The notes beneath the pieces were generated by a model. It searched no databases. It saw only the letters and a program-made list of their open reading frames with translations, and was not told where the DNA came from. Shown here one piece after another: positions 1 to 5,540 of a stretch of 5,661 nucleotides of DNA (position 1 is its first letter; each line of letters opens with the position of its first letter). Source of the DNA: CAZOMR01 sp964580655 (GTDB taxonomy: Bacteria; RBG-13-61-14; CAZOMR01). The stretch spans positions 1 to 5,661 of the forward strand of contig CAZOMR010000216.1 of NCBI GenBank assembly GCA_964580655.1, in the 5' to 3' direction. Both the position numbers and the translations under genes were made by a program.

Positions 1-15
1 CCACCGCACTCACTT

Positions 16-45
16 AAAAAAAGCGGGGGTACTCCAATTCCCGCT
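16..45 (-). terminator. Intrinsic terminator closing the minus-strand gene cluster
   Basis: Read on the minus strand, AGCGGG (complement of 40-45) and CCCGCT (complement of 22-27) form a 6-bp GC-rich stem with a 12-nt loop. The stem is followed at once by seven Ts (complement of 16-22). This is the classic Rho-independent layout. It lies about 110 nt past the stop of the 204-aa gene, with no gene between. It is the only convincing terminator to the left of the kinase, so it could end one long transcript. Confidence 0.75.
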
Positions 46-157
46 GAACCAGGACTATCCCATTATGCCACAACTTCAGGAGGATGATTTACGCAAAACC
101 TATTTTGGACAAGAGTATCCAGGCATATAACATCTTGCGATTATATGTAACTTTCAA

Positions 158-772
158 CTAAGGACCTAACTCCCCTCCGTTCCCATCAGACCAGCGAAGC
201 TCTATTACCGTATTGCGAGCGCCTTCCCAGGCCTTCTTTAAAAACTTGGCCTTAACTTCATCCGCGCCGGAAAGCTCGATAAGCCGCTCGAATGAACCAA
301 TCATCTGGTAGCCGTAGCCCTTGGCACCCTTTTCTCCAAAGGCCTGATCCACTTTGATCTCCACATGGTTTTCTTCACGCACGATTAACTCAAACCCGCC
401 GAAGTCAAAGAAGTGCTTATACATGTTAATAAATTTTTTCAGAGTCTGGAACTGGTCGCCCTTTTCTATCAGATTTTTCCTGTAAAGGTCGGCAAGACCC
501 TCCATAGTCTTCCTGCCCCATGACCTGGCAACTTCCGTATCTTCACCAGCTATCTCATGGAATATGGCATCCCCTAAGTTCTGAAGGGTTTCGTAGGGGT
601 ACCACTCCACAACAGTGATGATGCCGTGTTTTATGAAATTCATATCAGAGGGGCTCAAGTATTTGCTCCAGTCAATGCGCTTATTCTTCTTGATCATCCG
701 GACATATTCTTTAAATAAAGAGCCTTTAACATGTCTAGCCTTTTCAAAACCTTGAGAGTTTATGCCCTCCAT
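158..772 (-). CDS. V4R/DUF2378-like small protein, paralogue 1 (204 aa)
   Basis: This gene encodes a 204-aa soluble protein with no signal peptide or membrane segment. The start is ATG at 770-772, supported by an AAGGA ribosome site (complement of 782-786) about 9 nt upstream. It is clearly paralogous to the 213-aa protein at 1629-2270. Both share, in order, VKG near the N-terminus, DWSK (residues 34-37), WYP (57-59), a GR pair (86-87), a GYQ/CYQ-to-G stretch (154-159) and a terminal LRW/IRW. The layout (helical N-terminal half, WYP, then an alpha/beta C-terminal half ending in an R-W strand) resembles the deltaproteobacterial TIGR02265/DUF2378 family and V4R/heme-NO-binding-like folds, but I cannot confirm membership. 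No conserved cysteine pair is present; paralogue 1 has no cysteine at all, so a metal-binding V4R site is unlikely. It is the last gene before the terminator. A ligand-sensing or scaffold role in the signalling cluster is inference. Confidence 0.75.
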   Translation of the reverse strand: MEGINSQGFEKARHVKGSLFKEYVRMIKKNKRIDWSKYLSPSDMNFIKHGIITVVEWYPYETLQNLGDAIFHEIAGEDTEVARSWGRKTMEGLADLYRKNLIEKGDQFQTLKKFINMYKHFFDFGGFELIVREENHVEIKVDQAFGEKGAKGYGYQMIGSFERLIELSGADEVKAKFLKKAWEGARNTVIELRWSDGNGGELGP

Positions 773-912
773 TGTACTACATCCTTTCTTCCTGATTTTT
801 TCATCAAATTTTCCGGTTCATGGTCTATGGTCTAATGAAAACATTTTTTGTGTCTTGGTTTTCTTTGAGGGTTTTACACCTACTATAGCCTCCTATCCCA
901 GGCGTCACCACA
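773..912. other. Leader between palindrome copy 1 and the 204-aa gene
   Basis: This stretch of about 140 bp has no supported gene. Apart from the ribosome site of the 204-aa gene I see only a TATAGT that could be a -10 element on the minus strand, with no good -35 partner. The adjacent sequence at 901-912 shares nothing with the equivalent side of the second palindrome at 2360-2371. Homology between the two copies therefore stops at the outer edge of the palindrome. Confidence 0.4.
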
Positions 913-974
913 TTCTTATAGGTGGTTTCATAACCCAGAATCGGGGCTGTAATTGCTTGTAGATGCAAATAATG
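913..974. repeat. Palindromic repeat, copy 1 (cut by the assembly gap)
   Basis: These 62 nt match 2372-2433 with a single difference (T919 versus C2378). They contain the left arm of the palindrome (912-937) and its loop; the right arm would lie in the N gap. With T919 the left arm is a perfect 26-nt complement of the right arm seen in copy 2 (2432-2457), whereas copy 2 itself carries a C-A mismatch there. The last 55 nt before the gap (920-974) are exactly identical to 2379-2433. Confidence 0.85.
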
Positions 975-1074
975 NNNNNNNNNNNNNNNNNNNNNNNNNN
1001 NNNNNNNNNNNNNNNNNNNNNNNNNNNNNNNNNNNNNNNNNNNNNNNNNNNNNNNNNNNNNNNNNNNNNNNNNN
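975..1074. other. Assembly gap (100 Ns), probably a collapsed repeat of about 719 nt
   Basis: Exactly 100 Ns is the usual placeholder for a gap of unknown length. The left flank continues copy 2 up to position 2433 and the right flank resumes it at 3153. Filling the gap with the copy 2 sequence would need 719 nt (2434-3152). It would supply the right palindrome arm, the 3' untranslated region and codons 29 to stop of the second response regulator. The content is inferred; only the flanks are seen. Confidence 0.9.
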
Positions 1075-1160
1075 TCCATGCCTGGCTCTTTTTCTATCAG
1101 GGCATAGAGGCCGTCTAATATTATTTCATAATCATCGGCCAGTAGAATTTTGATATTCAC
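1075..1160 (-). CDS. Response regulator 1, N-terminal 28 codons (rest in the gap)
   Basis: This is the 5' end of a NarL/FixJ-type response regulator paralogous to the one at 2600-3238. The start is GTG at 1158-1160, with GGGGAG (complement of 1166-1171) five nt upstream. The visible residues begin MNIKILLADDYE and continue to EKEPGM. They include the two acidic-pocket aspartates (residues 9-10), with Tyr where regulator 2 has His11. The 86 nt are in frame with regulator 2. The first 31 nt are only about 61% identical to it, yet the next 55 nt up to the gap are identical. The phosphoacceptor Asp, receiver core and DNA-binding domain are not visible. If the gap is filled as inferred, the product is a complete 212-aa regulator with the same DNA-binding domain. 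It lies 138 bp after the PilZ gene and has no adjacent kinase of its own. Confidence 0.8.
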
Positions 1161-1177
1161 CTCGACTCCCCATCGAG
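1161..1177 (-). promoter_or_regulatory. Small hairpin holding the ribosome site of response regulator 1
   Basis: The bases CTCGA (1161-1165) and TCGAG (1173-1177) are perfect complements with a 7-nt loop. On the minus-strand transcript the loop carries GGGGAG, the ribosome site, and the stem ends directly at the GTG start. A 5-bp stem is weak. It could display the ribosome site or modulate its access, or it could be chance. Confidence 0.3.
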
Positions 1178-1298
1178 AATTTAGTGTAAACGATTTGTCC
1201 TTTCAGCTTGTCCTAGCTGGAGTCTCGATTACGGAGAGTATTATCGTCATGGTGGAAAAGATATTGATCGAATTTGGCTCATTGCAGGTAACATATTG
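1178..1298. other. Spacer between PilZ gene and response regulator 1
   Basis: No gene is supported here. The minus strand has a short stem (CAGCT 1204-1208 with AGCTG 1215-1219, 6-nt loop) without a T tract, so it is not a standard terminator. I see no good promoter pair. Regulator 1 may be read from the upstream transcript, or from a promoter I cannot recognise. Confidence 0.35.
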
Positions 1299-1586
1299 CT
1301 ATGTCCCAAGAATTTTCATTCCCACCCGATAAGGATACGAAGCATCTGCTGATTTGGGCTCAGGAAGACACCAGCACACTGCTATCAGGATCTGTTCGAT
1401 TTCATCGAAACCGGGAAGTTTGGCAAAAAGAATCCCCTCCTGATCCGGCTTGAGTTTATGTCGGGAATATGCGCCAACGCCGATTGAGGATGTATCTCTT
1501 GTCTTGACCTTTATAAGCGCTCCATCAAAAACAGAAAACCCTTCAAACTTAAACAGCATCCTTTTCTTCTCCCGTCTGTCTTGCAT
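1299..1586 (-). CDS. Single-domain PilZ protein (cyclic-di-GMP receptor candidate)
   Basis: The product is 95 aa, about the length of a bare PilZ domain. It carries both halves of the family's cyclic-di-GMP binding signature: RxxxR at Arg5-Arg9 near the N-terminus, and DxSxxG at Asp31, Ser33 and Gly36. A beta-rich body follows, with a V-C-W strand (70-72) and a closing YRVGMKIL strand (86-93) typical of the end of the PilZ barrel. It is soluble, with no other domain, so it would act by binding a partner protein when cyclic-di-GMP rises. The ATG start is supported by a very strong AGGAGGG (complement of 1595-1601) 8 nt upstream. It follows the 213-aa V4R-like gene by only 42 nt on the same strand, so the two are probably co-transcribed and may work together. 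The domain call rests on motifs; the partner is unknown. Confidence 0.85.
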   Translation of the reverse strand: MQDRREKKRMLFKFEGFSVFDGALIKVKTRDTSSIGVGAYSRHKLKPDQEGILFAKLPGFDEIEQILIAVCWCLPEPKSADASYPYRVGMKILGT

Positions 1587-1628
1587 AATGACTGCCCTCC
1601 TATTGTCTTTATCCTGTTTAAACCTTAA

Positions 1629-2270
1629 CTATTCCCATCTTATTAAAGTTTCGTATTCTCCATCCTTTTGATCTGTTTTGGTGAATACATTATCGGCACC
1701 CACCCTTATGCTTATGCCCTCAGCGCTACCTGCTATCTGATAGCAGAAAGCTTCCAAGAGTCTTTCTTCTACAATCTCGGGTGGCGCACTTATTTTATAT
1801 CTTACAAAATCTGGGCCAATGATAATTATTTTTATATCCACATCTGCTTCCATGTGTATTTTTATTAAATCAATGAATTTTATCAGGCTTCCTGCCGGAT
1901 CCCCTGGAACAAGGATCTTCCTGTAGATTTTCAAAAAGTTATCTATGTCTAATCTTCCGAACTCGCGGACTTTATCAAGTTTGGAATCGGCTATTTCCTT
2001 GAATACGGCATTTCCCATGCGAATGAAGGAATCAAAGGGATACCAGGAGGAAGCCAGGACACACCCTCTTACTAAGTTCAAGTCTTCAGTATCCAGGTGC
2101 TTACTCCAATCTTTATCCTTGTTAGCCCGGATATGTTTTACATAGGCTAAAATCAAGATTCCTTTAACTTGTTGCTCTTGATCTTTTTTCATTATCTTTT
2201 CTCTGTTTTTCCCTGCGTGTCCGGTCAGTTTTGGATATTTGTCAACAAATAATGTCTTCGAACTATCCAT
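1629..2270 (-). CDS. V4R/DUF2378-like small protein, paralogue 2 (213 aa)
   Basis: This is a soluble protein paralogous to the 204-aa product at 158-772. It shares VKG, DWSK, WYP (residues 76-78 from the chosen start), an FGR (105-107), a CYQ-to-G segment (176-181) and a terminal IRW. Identity across the aligned part is roughly a third by eye. An open reading frame extends to a GTG at 2303 (224 aa). I prefer the ATG at 2268-2270 because GAGAGGAGGT, complementary to 2281-2290, is an ideal ribosome site ending 10 nt before it, whereas the GTG lacks one. The longer reading would translate that ribosome site as protein. The resemblance to TIGR02265/DUF2378 and V4R-like folds is tentative. The gene sits between the palindrome downstream of response regulator 2 and the PilZ gene, 42 nt from the latter. 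Its role is unknown; a sensory or adaptor protein working with PilZ is inference. Confidence 0.75.
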   Translation of the reverse strand: MDSSKTLFVDKYPKLTGHAGKNREKIMKKDQEQQVKGILILAYVKHIRANKDKDWSKHLDTEDLNLVRGCVLASSWYPFDSFIRMGNAVFKEIADSKLDKVREFGRLDIDNFLKIYRKILVPGDPAGSLIKFIDLIKIHMEADVDIKIIIIGPDFVRYKISAPPEIVEERLLEAFCYQIAGSAEGISIRVGADNVFTKTDQKDGEYETLIRWE

Positions 2271-2280
2271 TATTCTTACT

Positions 2281-2287
2281 ACCTCCT
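2281..2287 (-). promoter_or_regulatory. Ribosome site that fixes the start of the 213-aa protein
   Basis: ACCTCCT on the plus strand reads AGGAGGT on the minus strand, a full match to the 16S anti-Shine-Dalgarno. It lies 10 nt before the ATG at 2268-2270. It falls inside the extended frame that starts at the GTG at 2301-2303, which argues against that longer start. Confidence 0.75.
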
Positions 2288-2371
2288 CTCTTTCTAGCGA
2301 CACCCCTATTATGCAGTCAACCGGCTGTGATATAAAGGCTTTTCAATAATATCCTCCAATTAAGTGGAGAC

Positions 2372-2456
2372 TTCTTACAGGTGGTTTCATAACCCAGAAT
2401 CGGGGCTGTAATTGCTTGTAGATGCAAATAATGGGTTATGAAACCACCTATAAGAA
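2372..2456. repeat. Large palindrome, copy 2 (25-bp stem, 35-nt loop)
   Basis: The arms 2372-2396 and 2432-2456 are inverted repeats that pair at 24 of 25 positions (C2378 opposes A2450). They enclose a 35-nt loop. Weaker complementarity continues outward with a one-base offset. The element lies about 145 nt past the stop of response regulator 2 and a second copy precedes the 204-aa gene. Neither strand has a T run after the stem, so it does not look like an ordinary terminator. It could be a transcript-processing or stabilising hairpin, a REP/MITE-like element or a recombination endpoint. The loop contains its own short inverted pair, TTGC (2412-2415) and GCAA (2424-2427). Confidence 0.9.
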
Positions 2457-2513
2457 TCTCACACATAACAATACTAATCTTAACCTGTTATTATTAGATT
2501 ACAATCGGGAGAT

Positions 2514-2530
2514 ACCCTGATTTTCAGGGT
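2514..2530. repeat. Small perfect hairpin downstream of response regulator 2
   Basis: ACCCTGA (2514-2520) and TCAGGGT (2524-2530) form a perfect 7-bp stem around a 3-nt TTT loop. It lies 70 nt past the stop of response regulator 2. Neither strand continues with a T run, so termination is not supported. It could protect the 3' end of the message or be a regulator site. If the gap repeats this region, a second copy would follow response regulator 1. Confidence 0.5.
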
Positions 2531-2599
2531 CGCAATCCCTCATTTTGCTGAATCAGGACTTAAGCGAGGATAAAAGGCAGAAACCCGTTCAAAGCGCTA

Positions 2600-3238
2600 T
2601 TATGGCTCTAAAGTGGTAAACCCTTCACGAACAGCGTATTTGATGAGGTCAGCCAGGGAATGTATATTCAGCTTATCCAGTATTTGACTTCGATGCCTCT
2701 CTACGGTTTTGACGCTGATGAATAGTAATTCCGCTATTTGCCTGGTGGTTTTGCCTTCAGCCACAAGTTGGAGCACTTCGCGTTCTCTTGGCGTGAGCAC
2801 GGAATCAGTTGGCAATTGATTTATGTAATTTTTGACCACATTGCCGGCTATATTGGGGCTTAAGTATATCTCGTTTTTAGATACTGCCCGGATGGCGAGA
2901 ACCAATTCTTTGAAAGCGGCGTTTTTTATCAGGTAGCCCTTTGCCCCTGCTTTGAGCATTCTTACAACAAACCGCCTGTCACTGTGAACCGACAAGGCTA
3001 TGACCTTTACACCGGGGACACTGGCGATAATCCGACCGGTAGCTTCGACGCCATTCAAATTAGGCATATTAATGTCCATGATAACTATGTCGGGTGATAG
3101 TTCATGGGCGAGCCGCACTGCCATCTGTCCATCTTTCGCCTGGCCCACCACTTCCATGCCTGGCTCTTTTTCTATCAGGGCATAGAGGCCGTCTAATATT
3201 ATTTCATGGTCGTCAGCAAGCAAGACCTTGATACTCAT
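2600..3238 (-). CDS. NarL/FixJ-family response regulator 2
   Basis: This 212-aa transcription factor is the output half of the two-component pair with the kinase just upstream. The receiver domain (about 3-120) has the acidic pair Asp9-Asp10, the phosphoacceptor Asp55 in IVIMDINMP, the switch Ser83 and the conserved Lys105. The C-terminal LuxR/GerE-type helix-turn-helix spans about 145-208. It begins with LTPREREVL (148-156), has the recognition helix around VKTVERHR (176-183) and ends with the LNIHS segment (190-194). Length and order are standard for the family. Its ATG overlaps the kinase stop as ATGA, and an AGAGGAA ribosome site lies within the kinase's last codons. Translation is therefore probably coupled, giving matched amounts. 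Phosphorylation by the kinase should promote dimerisation and DNA binding; target promoters are unknown. The start of a near-twin is at 1075-1160. Confidence 0.95.
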   Translation of the reverse strand: MSIKVLLADDHEIILDGLYALIEKEPGMEVVGQAKDGQMAVRLAHELSPDIVIMDINMPNLNGVEATGRIIASVPGVKVIALSVHSDRRFVVRMLKAGAKGYLIKNAAFKELVLAIRAVSKNEIYLSPNIAGNVVKNYINQLPTDSVLTPREREVLQLVAEGKTTRQIAELLFISVKTVERHRSQILDKLNIHSLADLIKYAVREGFTTLEP

Positions 3239-5334
3239 GTCAATTCCTCTTTTAGTGCTTCATCTTCGAGAAAGAGGGGCACTGAAAGTGTAACCCGGGT
3301 TCCATTTCCAACCTCGGATTCAATATTAAACTCTCCTCCGATATCTCTCAAGCGTTCCCGAATACTGAAAAGGCCAAACCCGCCTGTGAAGTCTGATGAA
3401 TCTCTTTCAATCTTTTCAGCTCCAACTCCATCGTCTGCAACTATAACTGTTGCGTTATCATTCACTCTTTGCATGGATATTATAACATTACTGGCCCTGG
3501 CATGCTTGACTACATTGACGAGCAACTCGCGCACTATCTGGAACAGAAGCACACTAATATCCTCTTTCAATGGCTTGGGCCGACCATCATCTATAAGGCG
3601 AGAATTAAGACCATGCTCCTCATTAATTTTGTCCGCAAGCCATTCCAGCGCAGCTTCCAGCCCAAACTCATACAGGATAGGAGGGCTGAGTTCAAATATC
3701 AAGGATCTTGCCTGTTCACTTGCCCGCTCGATATGCACGAGGATTGGGTCCAGGAGCTCAGCAATATCCGCGGAAGATGCTGAACTTCTTAATTCGTCCA
3801 GCTTGATTTGAACAAGCGCCAGGGCCTGCCCAAGATTGTCATGAACCTCCGTTGCAATGCGCCGCCTTTCTCTCTCCTCAGCCAATGTCAACTGGGAAGC
3901 CAATGAACGAAGTTTTTCTTGATATTCTATGAGCGCTTCCTCCGCGCGCTTGCGCTCGGTGATGTCACGGACATGTGCTATAACCAGTTGCTGTCCCCCG
4001 ATATTGATGAGCCGGGTGCTGACCTCGACCGGGAAAATGCTGCCGTCTTTTCTCTTGTTTCTCGCCTCTATAAAAATACCGCCAGTAGTTAAGTGTTCGG
4101 TGATGACGTCAGGCAGAATTTTTGCCACCTCATCCGGAACCAGATCGGCCACGGTCAGTCCAACCAGTTCTTCTTTTTCGTAACCAAACATCTTACAGGT
4201 CGCTCTGTTGCAGTCGAGCACATAGCCCTCCAGCGTCTCTAAAAAGATGGCGTCGGTGGAGGCTTCGACCAGCAACCGGTACTTCTCCTCACTCTCCCGC
4301 AGCGCTTCCTCCGTCCGCTTGCGCTCGGTGATGTCGCGGTTAACGCCGTGAATTCCAAGGGGATGTCCTTCCTCGTCATGTATGAAAGTCCCTATGGTCT
4401 CGGTCCAGACAGTGGAGCCATCCTTGCACCTCATCTCCAGCTCGAGTGTTAGTGGTCTTGAAAGGTCATTATCTTCCTGTTCTTCCCTGGCAAGTTCCTC
4501 GTAAAATATTTCCGTAGTCGCTTTGAGAGAGGCAGGAGTCAATATTTCTTCCAAAGACTGGGCCATTACTTCTTCAGGTGTATAGCCTCGCAAATGCATG
4601 ACTGATGGGCTGATATAGGTTGTTTGCAGGTTCATATCCACAACCCAGATAACATCCGTGGCGTTCTCAGCAAGCAGGCGGTAGCGCGCCTCGCTTTCCT
4701 TAAGCGCCTCCTCCGCTCGCTTGCGCTCGCTGGTCTCCTCTTGCAAATGAACATTAGATTTTGAACACTCTGTTGTTCTTTCCTCAAGTCGTCTCTCCAA
4801 TTCCTCGTGAGACATCCTCAGCGCCTTCTCCACTTTTTTGCGCTCTATGATTTTTCCCAATCGCTCGGCAATGGCGTTGATTAGACTTCTCTCTTCTTTC
4901 AAGAAAGGCCCCTCATAACTTTCCGGCCTTTCTTCCAGGTAACAGACATCCAAAGTGCCGACACGCTCGCCATGCACAATGATGTCGCTGGCTTGCTTCC
5001 AGGGGGCTTCTCTGAAGTTTTCGGTTCTCAACTCTTGATCATCCAGGATAATTCTTGCGCAAGTGATTTCCGGATACTGCCAGGCAGGGGGAATGAGATC
5101 AACTGTTCCCCGTAGTATCTCATCCAATGAAATGCCCGGCTTCTCAACAAGATGAGAAATGCCATAAAGGCAATTCAGCTCCTTGACCCGCTCGCCAAGA
5201 TCATTCGCATGCTTGTGCAACGCATCCTCAGCCTGCCTGTAGTTGGCATCTAATTTTTCCAGCTTACCGACTCGATCACGCAGTTTTTCCAGTTCTTTTA
5301 TCAGATCCTTCTTTGTCTTTCTTTCATCTTTCAT
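3235..5334 (-). CDS. Cytoplasmic GAF-PAS-PAS sensor histidine kinase (HisKA_3 type)
   Basis: This is a complete 699-aa kinase with no membrane segment or signal peptide, so it senses an internal cue. In order it has an N-terminal coiled coil (about 1-50), a GAF-like domain (about 50-165), a helical linker (165-212), PAS-PAC 1 (about 213-337), PAS-PAC 2 (about 345-463), the HisKA_3 dimerisation domain (about 475-545) and HATPase_c (about 590-688). The phospho-accepting His498 is in TEVHDNLGQ, where Asp499 and Gln503 make the DxxxQ motif linked in this subfamily to phosphatase activity. The ATP site shows the N box (RELLVN, Asn607), G1 (DDGVG, 634-638) and G2 (GGFGL, 651-655). Both PAS domains end in DITERKR. 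I see no diagnostic heme or flavin residues, so the ligand is unknown. The ATG has AAAGGG about 9 nt upstream. The gene overlaps response regulator 2 by 4 nt, making them a cognate pair. Confidence 0.95.
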   Translation of the reverse strand: MKDERKTKKDLIKELEKLRDRVGKLEKLDANYRQAEDALHKHANDLGERVKELNCLYGISHLVEKPGISLDEILRGTVDLIPPAWQYPEITCARIILDDQELRTENFREAPWKQASDIIVHGERVGTLDVCYLEERPESYEGPFLKEERSLINAIAERLGKIIERKKVEKALRMSHEELERRLEERTTECSKSNVHLQEETSERKRAEEALKESEARYRLLAENATDVIWVVDMNLQTTYISPSVMHLRGYTPEEVMAQSLEEILTPASLKATTEIFYEELAREEQEDNDLSRPLTLELEMRCKDGSTVWTETIGTFIHDEEGHPLGIHGVNRDITERKRTEEALRESEEKYRLLVEASTDAIFLETLEGYVLDCNRATCKMFGYEKEELVGLTVADLVPDEVAKILPDVITEHLTTGGIFIEARNKRKDGSIFPVEVSTRLINIGGQQLVIAHVRDITERKRAEEALIEYQEKLRSLASQLTLAEERERRRIATEVHDNLGQALALVQIKLDELRSSASSADIAELLDPILVHIERASEQARSLIFELSPPILYEFGLEAALEWLADKINEEHGLNSRLIDDGRPKPLKEDISVLLFQIVRELLVNVVKHARASNVIISMQRVNDNATVIVADDGVGAEKIERDSSDFTGGFGLFSIRERLRDIGGEFNIESEVGNGTRVTLSVPLFLEDEALKEELT
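3932..4339. repeat. Direct repeats encoding the inter-PAS signalling linkers
   Basis: The 39-nt segments 3932-3970 and 4301-4339 differ at only three positions. Looser relatives start near 4703 and 4819. They encode the ERKRAEEAL-type helices that join PAS 2 to the kinase core, PAS 1 to PAS 2 and the GAF linker to PAS 1. The similarity fits domain duplication with linker conservation, common in multi-PAS kinases. The linkers look richer in GC than the domains they join. Confidence 0.7.
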
Positions 5335-5438
5335 GCTGTCTGCCCTTTAGAATAAGTATTTGCATTGAGGCAATTTTTAAAAGGATCCCTGAGTTTGAGA
5401 GACCGATATTAATACTATGTGTCATGAGTTCAGTGTCT

Positions 5439-5467
5439 ATGATAGAATAACCCGTGCTGTCTTTCAA
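5439..5467 (-). promoter_or_regulatory. Candidate sigma-70 promoter for the kinase operon
   Basis: On the minus strand TTGAAA (complement of 5462-5467) and TATCAT (complement of 5439-5444) are separated by exactly 17 nt. Each box matches the consensus at five of six positions. Transcription would start near 5432, leaving a leader of about 100 nt before the kinase ATG. This is the best promoter pair in the right-hand intergenic region. No activator site is recognised. Confidence 0.5.
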
Positions 5468-5540
5468 GCTTGATGAGACTACCAATTCGATCTCTTCTCA
5501 TGCTTGTCTTTCCTTACTTGGCGAGTTTTTTAATCCAGAA

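Larger units (their letters stand above)
2304..2599. other. Non-coding region between response regulator 2 and the 213-aa gene
   Basis: No gene is supported in these roughly 300 bases. They hold the large palindrome (2372-2456) and a small perfect hairpin (2514-2530), listed separately. On the minus strand a TTGACT followed after 18 nt by TAGAAA lies just upstream of the 213-aa gene. Transcription from it would begin within the ribosome site, so I do not call it a promoter. Confidence 0.5.

Noticed and set aside
43..56. 14-nt near-match (13 of 14) between 43-56 and 2547-2560, as a third duplicated segment
   Set aside because: The match is short, the surrounding bases do not align and its position relative to genes differs. 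Chance is adequate as an explanation.
825..1160. 111-aa minus-strand frame running through the Ns
   Set aside because: Only codons 1-28 (1075-1160) are real. The rest is translated across a placeholder of unknown length into the palindrome and leader, so frame and content are artificial.
1150..2145. Plus-strand frames at 1150-1332, 1450-1671, 1668-1868 and 1945-2145
   Set aside because: They oppose the PilZ and V4R-like genes or spacer, show no domain and no convincing ribosome site.
913..2456. CRISPR array or integron attC sites as an explanation for the palindromic repeats
   Set aside because: There are only two copies, about 1.46 kb apart in the assembly, with genes between them. They lack regular spacers, Cas genes, an integrase and the attC core motifs.
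2372..2456. Large palindrome as a Rho-independent terminator for response regulator 2
   Set aside because: The stem is far longer than usual, the loop is 35 nt, and no T run follows on either strand.
3206..3811. 201-aa plus-strand frame, and the other plus-strand frames at 3000-3185, 3469-3783, 3929-4183 and 4122-4331
   Set aside because: They lie opposite the well-supported kinase and response regulator, have no recognisable domain and low-complexity Ser/Thr-rich products, and are antisense shadows.
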